NCBI GenBank assembly: GCA_938084715.1
Contig: CALKES010000003.1
Span: forward strand, 1-64,000
Reading direction: 5' to 3'
DNA from: Candidatus Bipolaricaulota bacterium
Lineage (GTDB): Bacteria > Bipolaricaulota > Bipolaricaulia > Bipolaricaulales > Bipolaricaulaceae
Length of the DNA: 64,000 bases
Below are positions 43,646 through 51,276 of this stretch, in pieces (within the stretch, counting starts at the first letter, position 1; each line of letters opens with the position of its first letter). Under the pieces are notes generated by a model, which was given only the letters and a program-made list of their open reading frames with translations, was not told where the DNA came from and did no database searches. Position numbers and translations under genes: made by a program.

Positions 43646-44182
43646 CTAGCCCCGCGCCTGGGCACGCTCCATACCGCAGCTTGGGCACCGCTCGACCTCG
43701 GAAAGGAGGGCGAGCTCGCACCGGGGGCAGCTCCAGCCGCCGGCGGCGAGGATCGCCCGGTCCCGGGCCTCGGCCCACGCCCACGCCTCCGCCACCGCCC
43801 GCCGCACGGGGGGCGGAATCGCCCTCGGGAGCCTCCGCCCCGCCCGGCGGACCTCCTCCCGGGAGGGAGGCCGGACCTCCAGAGGTTCCCTTCGATGGGA
43901 CCACGCCTCGATGTGGAACCGCAAGCCCGTCACCCCGCTTTGCGGGGCCCGACGCCGCAGCTCGGAGACGATCCGGCTCTCCAGGGCCCGGAGCTCGGCG
44001 GCTACGACGGGGCTCGGGACGGAGAGGTGGAGGACCCCTCGCTCCACGTACAGCGCCCGGGCGAGGGTACTCAGTCCCGTTTCCCCCCAGCGTAGAACGG
44101 CCTCTTGCTCTGTAAGCGCCTGAGGGGCTCCCCAACTCTGGGCGAGGTCCTCCAGCCACAGCCACGGGTCTCTTGTCTTCAT
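43646..44182 (-). CDS. dciA: DciA-like replicative helicase loader (DUF721) with C-terminal zinc ribbon
   Basis: A 178-residue protein. Residues about 9-90 match the DUF721/DciA domain (LAQSWGAPQALTEQEAVLRWGETG, VLHLSVPSPVVAAELRALESRIVSELRRR), which loads the replicative helicase in most bacteria lacking DnaC/DnaI. The C terminus adds CPRCELALLSEVERCPSCG, a C-x2-C...C-x2-C zinc ribbon not found in typical DciA. Position next to a candidate oriC and dnaA supports a replication role. The extension may be lineage-specific. Confidence 0.82.
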   Translation of the reverse strand: MKTRDPWLWLEDLAQSWGAPQALTEQEAVLRWGETGLSTLARALYVERGVLHLSVPSPVVAAELRALESRIVSELRRRAPQSGVTGLRFHIEAWSHRREPLEVRPPSREEVRRAGRRLPRAIPPPVRRAVAEAWAWAEARDRAILAAGGWSCPRCELALLSEVERCPSCGMERAQARG

Positions 44183-44432
44183 ACCCCTTGACCTTGTAGT
44201 AGGCCCATCCCCCCGTTTGGGGAAAAGGGGCTTCCGGGCGTCGGGGTCCGTCTCCCCCGCTGGGGATAGGCCTGGGGAAAACCTGGGGACGGGGGCGTTG
44301 GGGTCGGAACTGCGCTTGGGGAAAAGGTTCTTCTGGGGTTACCCCCATCCGTTTTCCCCGCTTCCGGGACGGTTGTCCACAGGAGGCGGGGGGCTTTTCC
44401 CCAAGGTCTTCCCCGCGCGCCTGTGGAAAACG
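44183..44432. other. oriC: candidate chromosomal origin (oriC) with clustered DnaA-box-like 9-mers
   Basis: The 250 bases between dciA and the 3' end of dnaA hold seven 9-mers close to the DnaA box. TGGGGAAAA (reverse TTTTCCCCA) occurs at 44218-44226, 44273-44281 and 44317-44325. TTTTCCCCG is at 44352-44360, TTGTCCACA at 44373-44381, TTTTCCCCA at 44395-44403 and TGTGGAAAA (reverse TTTTCCACA) at 44422-44430. A further TTTTCCCCA lies in the dnaA 5' coding region (45726-45734). The spacing and the neighbours dnaA and dciA make an origin likely. The AT-richest stretch is about 44185-44200, a possible unwinding element. Confidence 0.7.
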
Positions 44433-45758
44433 TCATGGCCCGTACTTTTTCTGGATCGCGGCGCGGAGGGCGTCGATCTCGCTTTGGAGGAGGGGGATTT
44501 GCCGAAGGAGCTCCTGCATTTTCTGGTAGGAGTGCATGATCGTGGTGTGGTCCCGGCCGCCAAAGGCGCGCCCCAGCGCGGGGAAAGAGGTCTCGGTGAG
44601 CTCCCTCGCGAGGTAGATCGCGATTTGGCGGGCGTGGACGATCTCCTTCTTGCGGGACGGGCTCTCGATCTCCGCCACAGGGATCCGGTAGGTCGCCGCC
44701 ACCTCCCGCTTGATCGCGTCCACGGTCAGCTTCCGGGACAGGTCCTCCTTCGGGAGGATCTCCTCGAACATCGCCGCCGTGACGGGCCCTTGGCAGAGCT
44801 CCGCGTGGGCCAGGGCCCGGATCAGGGCCCCCTCGAGGTCGCGGACGTTCGTGGTGATCCTCGTGGCAATGAGCTCCACCACCTCGTCGGGGACCTCCAA
44901 GCCCCGCCGACGGGCCTTCTCCCGGAGGATCGCGGCCCGCGTCTCGAAGTCCGGGGCCTGGATGTCGGCCACCAGCCCCCACCGGAACCGGGACACGAGC
45001 CTCTCCTGGAGCCCCTGGAGCTCGTCCGGGGGCCGGTCCGAGGAGAGGACGATCTGCTTTCCGTTCCCATACAGTTCGTTGAAGGTGTGGAAGAGCTCCT
45101 CTTGGGTCCCCTCCTTGTTCTTGAGGAAGTGGACGTCGTCGATGAGGAGGACGTCCACGGTCCGGTACTTGGCCCGGAACTGCTCTGTGGTGTTGGAGCC
45201 GATGGACTGGATGAGCTCGATCGCGAACCGCTCCGAGGTTGTGTAGACGACGGTGGTGTCCGCGGGGAGGGACAGGGTGCGGGCGGCGATGGCGTGGAGG
45301 AGGTGGGTCTTCCCCAGGCCCACGCTCCCGTAGATGAACAGGGGGTTGTAGGCCCGGGCCGGGGCCTCGGCCACCGCCTGGGCCGCCGCGAACGCCAGCT
45401 GCGAGTTCTTCCCCTGGACGAAGGTCTCGAACGTGTACTCGGGGTTCAGGGGGAGGGAGCCCTGGTAGCGGCGGTTGTAGGGGATTTCCGGGGTGGAAGA
45501 GGGCGTGCGGTCGACGACGAGGACCCGGAGCTCCAGGGGTCGGCCCGCCACCTCCTCCACCACCCGCTCCACGAGCGCCCGGTATCGGCGCTCGATCCCG
45601 CTCTTGGCGAGGACCGAAGGGACCTCGAGGACGAGGGTGTCCCCGTCCAGGACCCGGGCCTCGGCGTCGGAAAACCAGGCGGCGAAGTTGGCGGGGGGTA
45701 TTTCCTTGGCGAGGATGGCTTTCGCTTTTCCCCAGATGTCCCCCGCGCGTTCCGCCAT
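44433..45758 (-). CDS. dnaA: chromosomal replication initiator DnaA
   Basis: A 441-residue DnaA. Domain I is residues 1-80, a short domain II follows, and domain III (AAA+) starts NPEYTFETFVQGKNSQLAFAAA with Walker A YGSVGLGKTHLLHAI (about 142-156), Walker B VLLIDDVHFL, and sensor II in LVSRFRWGLVADIQAPDFETRAAIL. Domain IV ends in the DnaA-box-recognition helix ALGRAFGGRDHTTIMHSYQKM. ATG at 45758 has GCGGAGGCACGG upstream. Replication genes dnaN, recF and gyrB do not follow; instead oriC, dciA and hslV lie downstream. Confidence 0.98.
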   Translation of the reverse strand: MAERAGDIWGKAKAILAKEIPPANFAAWFSDAEARVLDGDTLVLEVPSVLAKSGIERRYRALVERVVEEVAGRPLELRVLVVDRTPSSTPEIPYNRRYQGSLPLNPEYTFETFVQGKNSQLAFAAAQAVAEAPARAYNPLFIYGSVGLGKTHLLHAIAARTLSLPADTTVVYTTSERFAIELIQSIGSNTTEQFRAKYRTVDVLLIDDVHFLKNKEGTQEELFHTFNELYGNGKQIVLSSDRPPDELQGLQERLVSRFRWGLVADIQAPDFETRAAILREKARRRGLEVPDEVVELIATRITTNVRDLEGALIRALAHAELCQGPVTAAMFEEILPKEDLSRKLTVDAIKREVAATYRIPVAEIESPSRKKEIVHARQIAIYLARELTETSFPALGRAFGGRDHTTIMHSYQKMQELLRQIPLLQSEIDALRAAIQKKYGP

Positions 45759-45801
45759 CCGTGCCTCCGCCCAACCTCGCCCGATGCGGGCTACGACTCC
45801 C

Positions 45802-45877
45802 TGGTGGCGAGGCCCAGAGTCGAACTGGGGACACCACGGTTTTCAGCCGTGTGCTCTACCACCTGAGCTACCTCGCC
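45802..45877 (-). tRNA. tRNA-Phe (GAA), CCA encoded
   Basis: Cloverleaf on the minus strand: acceptor GGCGAGG pairs with CCTCGCC; anticodon stem CACGG/CCGTG encloses loop CTGAAAA, so the anticodon is GAA. T-loop TTCGACT. Discriminator A followed by encoded CCA. Last of six tRNA genes transcribed from the same strand as dnaA. Confidence 0.97.
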
Positions 45878-45882
45878 GGGCC

Positions 45883-45961
45883 TGGCGGGGACGACGGGAT
45901 TTGAACCCGCGGTCTCCGGAGTGACAATCCGGTGTCCTAGTCCAGCCTAGACCACGTCCCC
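45883..45961 (-). tRNA. tRNA-Asp (GTC), CCA encoded
   Basis: Acceptor GGGGACG pairs with CGTCCCC; anticodon stem CCGGA/TCCGG with loop TTGTCAC gives anticodon GTC. T-loop TTCAAAT. Discriminator G and encoded CCA. Confidence 0.97.
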
Positions 45962-45971
45962 GTTTCTTGTG

Positions 45972-46043
45972 TGGGCGAGAGAGGGATCGAACCTCTGGCC
46001 TTCCGGATGTAAGCCGGATGCTCTCCCACTGAGCTACTCGCCC
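45972..46043 (-). tRNA. tRNA-Val (TAC), CCA not encoded
   Basis: Acceptor GGGCGAG pairs with CTCGCCC; anticodon stem TCCGG/CCGGA with loop CTTACAT gives anticodon TAC. T-loop TTCGATC. The bases after the discriminator A are CAC, so CCA must be added enzymatically. Confidence 0.96.
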
Positions 46044-46077
46044 GGGAGTGTACCTCCCATCGGCGGAGGTCGGCAAG

Positions 46078-46150
46078 TGTCCCCGGGGGGATTCGAACCC
46101 CCGTTTCCGGATTGAAAGCCCGGTATCCTAGACCGCTGGACGACGGGGAC
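46078..46150 (-). tRNA. tRNA-Glu (TTC), CCA not encoded
   Basis: Acceptor GTCCCCG pairs with CGGGGAC; anticodon stem CCGGG/TCCGG (one G-U pair) with loop CTTTCAA gives anticodon TTC. T-loop TTCGAAT. After discriminator A the genome reads CTT. Confidence 0.96.
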
Positions 46151-46158
46151 AGACCCTG

Positions 46159-46231
46159 TGGGTCGTGCAGGAATCGAACCTGCGACTCCCGGCTTAAAAG
46201 GCCGGTGCTCTACCGACTGAGCTAACGACCC
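46159..46231 (-). tRNA. tRNA-Lys (TTT), CCA not encoded
   Basis: Acceptor GGGTCGT pairs with ACGACCC; anticodon stem CCGGC/GCCGG with loop CTTTTAA gives anticodon TTT. T-loop TTCGATT. CCA is not encoded. Confidence 0.97.
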
Positions 46232-46240
46232 CCCGCGCGG

Positions 46241-46316
46241 TGGTGGGTCGTGGAGGATTCGAACCCCCGGCCCGCGGATTAAGAGTCCGCTGCTCTACCA
46301 GCTGAGCTAACGACCC
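46241..46316 (-). tRNA. tRNA-Lys (CTT), CCA encoded
   Basis: Acceptor GGGTCGT pairs with ACGACCC; anticodon stem GCGGA/TCCGC with loop CTCTTAA gives anticodon CTT. T-stem has one G-U pair. Discriminator A and encoded CCA. First gene of the cluster; shares acceptor and D-arm sequence with tRNA-Lys (TTT), consistent with duplication. Confidence 0.97.
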
Positions 46317-46374
46317 GTGAGGGGGCGACCGCCCGCGGTATGGTACGGGCGGTGGGGCCGCCCCGTCAAGGTGC

Positions 46375-46380
46375 TACAAT
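46375..46380 (+). promoter_or_regulatory. -10 element of rarA, implying a leaderless transcript
   Basis: TACAAT in GTGCTACAATGG, with only 8 bases before the ATG at 46389. Usual -10 to +1 spacing puts the transcript start at or within two bases of the start codon. No Shine-Dalgarno is present. Confidence 0.55.
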
Positions 46381-46388
46381 GGAAGCGA

Positions 46389-47684
46389 ATGGACGGCCTT
46401 TGGCAGGGCGCGGCGCCCCTCGCCGAGCGGCTCCGGCCCCGGGATCTCTCGGAGGTCGTCGGGCAGCGGCACCTCCTCGGGGAGAAGGGGCCCCTCCGGG
46501 CCCTCGTCGAAGGGGGCGTGGGGATCCCCCTCGTCTTCTGGGGCCCCCCGGGGACGGGGAAGACCACGGTGGGGCGGATCCTCGCCGCCCGGTGGGGGGC
46601 GGCGTTCGTCCCCCGCTCGGCGGCCCTGGCCACGGTGGCCGAGGTCCGGGCGGCCCTCGAGGCCTCGCGGGACAAGTGGCGCCGGACAGGGTCCCGGGAC
46701 CTCCTCTTCCTTGACGAGGTCCACCGCTGGAACCGGGCCCAGCAGGACGTCCTCCTCCCTTTCCTCGAGGAGGGGTCGGTCCTCTTCATCGGGGCGACGA
46801 CGGAGAACCCCTCCTTTGCCCTCCGCTCCGCCCTCCTCTCCCGGGCCCAGCTGTTCGTCTTCGATCCCCTCGCCCCCGACGACCTGCGGGCCCTCCTCCG
46901 GCGGGCCCTTGCGGACGAGCGGGGGTACGGGGGGAGGGTGACCCTGGAGCCCGCGGCTGAGGAGTTCCTGATCGGGTACGCCGACGGGGATGCCCGGCGG
47001 CTGCTGACGGCCCTCGAGACGGCCGTGGCCGCCCTGGGGTTCGGGGAGCTCTCCCGGGACGCGGTGGCCCAGGCGGTCGGGAAGAAGGCCCCCCGCTACG
47101 ACCGGGCGGGGGAGGAGCACTACAACCTGGTCTCCGCCCTCCACAAGGCGGTCCGGAACTCCGACGTGGACGGGGCGATCTACTGGCTCGTCCGGATGCT
47201 CGAGTCGGGGGAGGATCCGCGGTACCTCGCCCGGAGGCTCGTGCGGATGGCGAGCGAGGACATCGGACTCGCCGACCCCCAGGCCCTGCCCCTCGCCGTC
47301 TCCGCGGCCCAGGCCGTGGAGCTCGTGGGGCTGCCCGAGTGCGCCCTCGCCCTCCTCGAGGCCGCGGCCTACCTCGCCCTCGCCCCGAAGTCCAACGCCC
47401 TCTACCTCGCCCACCTTGAGGCCCAGCGGGACGTGGAGGAGACGATCGACGAGCCGGTGCCCCTCCACCTCCGGAACCCCGTCACGGACCTCATGAAGGA
47501 CGTGGGGTACGGGAAGGGCTACCGCTACGCCCACGACGAGCCCGGGGGGGTGGCCCCGATGCCGAGCCTCCCCGAGGGCCTCCGGGACCGGGAGTACTAC
47601 CGCCCCAAGGACGTCGGCTGGGAGGGGCGGATCCTCCGGAGGCTCCAGGCCCTGCGGGCCCTCATCCGGGGGAAGAAGGCCTAG
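46389..47684 (+). CDS. rarA: replication-associated recombination protein A (RarA/MgsA) AAA+ ATPase
   Basis: A 431-residue AAA+ ATPase related to clamp loaders and Holliday-junction helicases; acts at stalled forks. Walker A FWGPPGTGKTTVGRIL (about 49-64), Walker B LLFLDEVHRW, sensor 1 IGATTENPSF, then the C-terminal tetramerisation region (VSALHKAVRNSDVDGAIYWLVRMLESGEDPRYLARRLVRMASEDIGLADPQ). The N terminus LAERLRPRDLSEVVGQRHLLG is the family standard and fixes the ATG at 46389. No ribosome binding site; the -10 lies 8 bases upstream. Confidence 0.96.
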   Translation: MDGLWQGAAPLAERLRPRDLSEVVGQRHLLGEKGPLRALVEGGVGIPLVFWGPPGTGKTTVGRILAARWGAAFVPRSAALATVAEVRAALEASRDKWRRTGSRDLLFLDEVHRWNRAQQDVLLPFLEEGSVLFIGATTENPSFALRSALLSRAQLFVFDPLAPDDLRALLRRALADERGYGGRVTLEPAAEEFLIGYADGDARRLLTALETAVAALGFGELSRDAVAQAVGKKAPRYDRAGEEHYNLVSALHKAVRNSDVDGAIYWLVRMLESGEDPRYLARRLVRMASEDIGLADPQALPLAVSAAQAVELVGLPECALALLEAAAYLALAPKSNALYLAHLEAQRDVEETIDEPVPLHLRNPVTDLMKDVGYGKGYRYAHDEPGGVAPMPSLPEGLRDREYYRPKDVGWEGRILRRLQALRALIRGKKA

Positions 47685-47691
47685 ATCCGTC

Positions 47692-47697
47692 TATACT
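47692..47697 (+). promoter_or_regulatory. -10 element of moaD-like gene, implying a leaderless transcript
   Basis: TATACT in CGTCTATACTTCGG, 7 bases before the GTG at 47705 and 8 bases after the rarA stop. No Shine-Dalgarno precedes the GTG. Confidence 0.5.
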
Positions 47698-47704
47698 TCG
47701 GGGC

Positions 47705-47983
47705 GTGCGGGTAACGGTGAGGCTGTTTGGCGAGTTCCGGGCGGCCCTGGGGAGGGACGAGGTCCCCCTCGACCTCCCCGCGGGGGCGACGGCGGGCGAG
47801 GCCCTCCGGGCCCTCGCTAGCCTGCACCCGGCCCTGGATCCCCTCCTCTTCTCCCGGGGGGAGCTCCGGGATCACCTTCATGTCTTTGTGAACGGCCGGA
47901 ACGTGGCCCACCTCCAGGGCCTGGCGACCCCCCTCGCCCCCGGGGACGTCCTCACGTTCTTCTCCCCCCTGAGCGGGGGGTGA
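47705..47983 (+). CDS. MoaD/ThiS-family sulfur carrier protein
   Basis: A 92-residue ubiquitin-like protein beginning VTVRLFGEFRAALG and ending in the required Gly-Gly (FFSPLSGG), whose C-terminal thiocarboxylate donates sulfur to molybdopterin or other acceptors. HLHVFVNGRNVAHLQGL and TPLAPGDVLTFFSPL are typical of MoaD-like proteins. MoaD is preferred over ThiS by length and because the window encodes a pterin enzyme (AOR), but family members also serve tRNA thiolation and cysteine synthesis. GTG start. Confidence 0.88.
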   Translation: MRVTVRLFGEFRAALGRDEVPLDLPAGATAGEALRALASLHPALDPLLFSRGELRDHLHVFVNGRNVAHLQGLATPLAPGDVLTFFSPLSGG

Positions 47984-48036
47984 CCCGTTGCGGGGGGATC
48001 GGGAGAGGGCTAAGCTGGCACCACAGGAGGGCGAGG

Positions 48037-49140
48037 ATGGCGGAAGTTCGGCTGAAGGAGGTCACAAAGAAGTTCGGGAACTTCACGGCCGTGGACCGGG
48101 TCACCCTCGAGGTCCGCGACGGGGAGTTCGTGGTCCTGGTCGGCCCCTCGGGGTGCGGGAAGACGACGAGCCTGCGGATGGTGGCGGGCCTCGAGGAGGC
48201 CACAAGCGGGGACATCTTCATCGGCGACCGCCGGGTGAACGACGTTCCCCCCAAAGACCGGGACATCGCCATGGTCTTCCAGAACTACGCCCTCTACCCC
48301 CACATGGACGTCTACAACAACATGGCGTTTGGCCTCAAGCTTCGGAAAGTGCCCAAGAAGGAGATCGACCGCCGGGTCCGGGCCGCGGCCGAGCTCCTGG
48401 GAATCGCGGAGAAGCTCCGGGCCAAGCCCCGGGAGCTGTCGGGCGGGCAGCGGCAGCGGGTGGCCCTCGGGCGGGCGATTGTCCGCGATCCCAAGGTGTT
48501 CCTGTTCGACGAACCCCTCTCCAACCTCGACGCCAAGCTCCGGGTGCGGATGCGGGCGGAACTGGCGGAGCTCCACCTGCGCCTGAAGACGACCACGATC
48601 TACGTGACCCACGACCAGGTGGAGGCAATGACCCTCGGGCACCGGGTGGCGGTGATGAAGGACGGGGTCGTCATGCAGTACGACGACCCCCAGACGATCT
48701 ACGACCGGCCGGCGAACATGTTCGTGGCCGGGTTCATCGGCTCCCCGCCGATGAACTTCCTCGACGCCCGGATCACGAGCGAGGACGGCCGGCTCTACCT
48801 CCAGGGGAAGGGGTTCAAGCTCCTCGTCCCCGAGGCCCGGGCGACCCCGGCGGTGCGGGCGTACGTGGGCAAAGAGGTCGTGTTTGGGATCCGGCCCGAG
48901 GACATCCGGACCCCGGAGATGGTGCGGGCGGAGACGGCCGGGCGGGCGTTTGCCGCTCGGGTCCGGGTCCGGGAGCCCCTCGGGGACGAGCTCATCGTCT
49001 ACGCCGACTGCGCCGGGGACGAGATCGTGGCCAAGCTCGACCCCCACCTCTCGATCCAGCCCGGGCAGGACCTGACCCTGATCGCGATGACCGAGCGGCT
49101 CCACATCTTCGACCGGGAGACCGAGCAGGCCGTGGTGTAG
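48037..49140 (+). CDS. UgpC/MsmK-type ABC transporter ATP-binding protein
   Basis: A 367-residue ATPase of the carbohydrate/G3P importer family. Walker A GPSGCGKTTS (about 36-45), signature ELSGGQRQRVALGRAIVRDPKVFLFDEPLSNLDAKLR, switch VTHDQVEAMTLGHRVAVMKDG, then the MalK-like C-terminal regulatory OB domain (about 240-367; VFGIRPEDI, LSIQPGQDLTLIAMTERLHIFD). It is an orphan gene: no permease is near. Such ATPases serve several importers, and the ugp operon in this window lacks one. TAAGCT at 48011-48016 may be its -10; AGGAGGGCG precedes the ATG. Confidence 0.94.
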   Translation: MAEVRLKEVTKKFGNFTAVDRVTLEVRDGEFVVLVGPSGCGKTTSLRMVAGLEEATSGDIFIGDRRVNDVPPKDRDIAMVFQNYALYPHMDVYNNMAFGLKLRKVPKKEIDRRVRAAAELLGIAEKLRAKPRELSGGQRQRVALGRAIVRDPKVFLFDEPLSNLDAKLRVRMRAELAELHLRLKTTTIYVTHDQVEAMTLGHRVAVMKDGVVMQYDDPQTIYDRPANMFVAGFIGSPPMNFLDARITSEDGRLYLQGKGFKLLVPEARATPAVRAYVGKEVVFGIRPEDIRTPEMVRAETAGRAFAARVRVREPLGDELIVYADCAGDEIVAKLDPHLSIQPGQDLTLIAMTERLHIFDRETEQAVV

Positions 49141-49162
49141 ACCGCCCCCGCGGGGCGAGGCC

Positions 49163-49440
49163 GTGGCCCTCCGGCAGACCCACCTCAAGCAGGGTGAAGG
49201 ACCTTCCCCCGGACGCCGAAGTCGTCCTCGTCCTGCGGGGGAGGGGGAACGACGAGCTCGCCCCAAGCGTGGAGCTCTTCCGCGACTTCACCGAGGCCAA
49301 GAAGCGCTTCACCCCGGACTCCGGCTACCCCAGCCCCGTCCACTACGCGTGGGAGAAGAGCGAGTACGAGCGGCGGTTCCGGGCCCAGATCCTGGGGGAC
49401 CCCCAGGCCCGGTTCGGCCCTCGGGCGGAGATTCGAAGAG
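49163..49440 (+). pseudogene. small gene remnant, frameshifted, unknown family
   Basis: A GTG at 49163 opens ALRQTHLKQ, then the coding pattern jumps frame within CAGGGTGAAG near 49192 and continues as VKDLPPDAEVVLVLRGRGN, ELFRDFTEAKKRF, YPSPVHYAWEKSEYERRFRAQIL to about 49435. Third codon positions here are almost all G or C, as in real genes of this genome, so it was coding. It then runs into the 3' end of the convergent aminotransferase gene without a clear stop. One extra base would explain the break. No family assigned. Confidence 0.5.
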
Positions 49441-49451
49441 CTCTGGAGGGG

Positions 49452-50678
49452 CTACGCCTGCTGGGGGGAGCGAACGGCCGCGAGCTCCTCGGCCACCACC
49501 TGCCCCAGCCTCCGGATCCCCTCCTCAATCTGCTCCAAGGTGGCGCTGGAGAAGGAGAGGCGCATCGTGTTGTGGCCTCCCCCGTCCACGAAGAACGGGG
49601 CCCCGATCACGTAGGCCACCTTGTGCTCGATCGCCTTGAGGAGCATCCGCTCCGTGTCGATCTCCTCGGGGAGCGCGACCCACAGGAACAGCCCCCCCTC
49701 GGGCTTCGTCCAGCGGATCCCCTCCCCCTTGGGCATGTACCGCTCCAGGGCGGCGAGCATCGCGTCCCGCTTCACCCGGTAGTGGGCGCAGATCTTCTCC
49801 ATGTGCCCTTCGACGTCGTACTCCTGGAAAAAGCGGACCGCGAGCCGCTGGGTGAGGGACGAGGTGCAGAGGTCGGTGGCCTGCTTGAGGGTGACCACCT
49901 TCTCCACGATCTCTTTTGGGCCGGCCAGGGCCCCCAGCCGTAGCCCGGCGGCGAGGGTCTTGGAGAACGTGAACAGGACCACCACCCGGCCGTCCTCGTC
50001 CAGGGCCGCCAGGGGCGGGACGGGCTTGCCCACGTAGCGGAGCTTCCGGTAGGGCATGTCCTCGACCACCACGAGGTCCTCCCGCCGGGCGATCTCCAGG
50101 AGCCCCCGCCGCTTCTCCTCCGACCAGGTGATCCCCGAGGGGTTCTGGAAGTCGGGCACCTCGTAGATGAACTTCGGGGTGAGCCCAGCTCGGCGGGTCG
50201 CCCGGATCGCCTCCGCGAGCTTGCCGAGGTCCATCCCGTCCTCCTCGAGGGGCACCCCCACGAGCCGGGCCTGCATCGCCTGGAAGGCCTGGATCGCCCC
50301 GATGTAGGTGGGGAGCCCCACGAACACCACGTCGCCTGGGTCGAGGAACACCTTGGCGACGAGGTCGAGCCCTTGCTGGGAGGCGCTTGTGATCACGATC
50401 TGGTCTGGCGGGAATTTCATCCCGTCCTCGGCGAACCACCGGGAGAGGGGCTCCCGCAGGGGGAGCTTCCCCTCGGTGGTCGTGTACTGGAGGGTCTTCC
50501 CCGGGTTGTTGAGGATCTCGTCCGCGGCCACCCGGGCCAGGAACTCCCGGGGGAAGGTCGCCGGGTCCGGGAGTCCGCCCGCGAACGAGATGATGTTCGG
50601 CTGCTCCGTGAGCTTGAGGAGCTCCCGGATCACCGACCGCCGCGCCGACTTCGTCCGCTCCGCAAAGTGCGGGTTCAT
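49452..50678 (-). CDS. PLP-dependent aminotransferase, class I (2-aminoadipate/aromatic type)
   Basis: A 408-residue fold-type I aminotransferase of the LysN/MocR-related AAT branch. Landmarks: NIISFAGGLPDPATFPREFL near the N terminus, LQYTTTEGKLPLREPL, YEVPDFQNPSGITWSEEKR (PLP-contact Asn), VEDMPYRKLRYVG with the PLP-ring Asp, and LFTFSKTLAAGLRLGAL with the Schiff-base lysine. This branch transaminates 2-aminoadipate, aromatic or branched amino acids. GGGGGAG precedes the ATG at 50678. Precise substrate unresolved. Confidence 0.93.
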   Translation of the reverse strand: MNPHFAERTKSARRSVIRELLKLTEQPNIISFAGGLPDPATFPREFLARVAADEILNNPGKTLQYTTTEGKLPLREPLSRWFAEDGMKFPPDQIVITSASQQGLDLVAKVFLDPGDVVFVGLPTYIGAIQAFQAMQARLVGVPLEEDGMDLGKLAEAIRATRRAGLTPKFIYEVPDFQNPSGITWSEEKRRGLLEIARREDLVVVEDMPYRKLRYVGKPVPPLAALDEDGRVVVLFTFSKTLAAGLRLGALAGPKEIVEKVVTLKQATDLCTSSLTQRLAVRFFQEYDVEGHMEKICAHYRVKRDAMLAALERYMPKGEGIRWTKPEGGLFLWVALPEEIDTERMLLKAIEHKVAYVIGAPFFVDGGGHNTMRLSFSSATLEQIEEGIRRLGQVVAEELAAVRSPQQA

Positions 50679-50691
50679 CCGCTCCCCCCTT

Positions 50692-51276
50692 CTACTGCAC
50701 CAGCCGCACCAACAGGGGCACAAGTCCGTGGGCCACCGCCGTCCCCAGGATCGCCCCCCCCACGACGTCGAGCGGGAAGTGCTCCCGCAGGTACACCCGC
50801 GAAAGCCCAATCACCCCGGCCACGGTGTACAGGACGAGGACGTTGGGCCACCACGGGTAGAGCCGAAGGACCACGTAGGCCATGGCAAACGCCGCCGCGC
50901 TGTGGTTGGACGGAAACGAGGTACTCGTCAGGAACTGGTGGTGGAACCCCCGTCGGTGGAAGGCCGGCCGGGGCCGTCCCGTCAGGGCCTTGAGCCCCTG
51001 GGACAGGAACACGGCGACGATGATCACCCCAAGCCCGACCAGGACCGCCTGCTGGTCGGCCCGGTTGCCGAACAGGATGAGGGCCAGCGCCAGGGCCATC
51101 CAGAGGTAGCCGTACCCGAGGAAGGTCGCGGCCCGGAAGACGGCGTCGAGCCGGGCGAGCACCCGCGACGAGCTCACCGCCTCCATCCCCTCCTCGTCCC
51201 ACGCCCACACCCGGTCCGCAAGCCGGTCGAGGAGCTGGCCCAGGCGGCGGAGGCGGAGTCCCAGGGCAAGGGTCAT
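50692..51276 (-). CDS. PAP2-family membrane phosphatase
   Basis: A 194-residue membrane phosphatase of the PAP2/UppP-like superfamily with about five helices. The three phosphatase motifs are KALTGRPRP (K-x6-R-P), PSNHSAAAF (a PSGH variant with Asn) and SRVYLREHFPLDVV (S-R-x5-H-x3-D). Likely dephosphorylates undecaprenyl pyrophosphate or phosphatidic acid or phosphatidylglycerophosphate. The ATG overlaps the lysS stop (ATGA), so the two are translationally coupled. Confidence 0.92.
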   Translation of the reverse strand: MTLALGLRLRRLGQLLDRLADRVWAWDEEGMEAVSSSRVLARLDAVFRAATFLGYGYLWMALALALILFGNRADQQAVLVGLGVIIVAVFLSQGLKALTGRPRPAFHRRGFHHQFLTSTSFPSNHSAAAFAMAYVVLRLYPWWPNVLVLYTVAGVIGLSRVYLREHFPLDVVGGAILGTAVAHGLVPLLVRLVQ

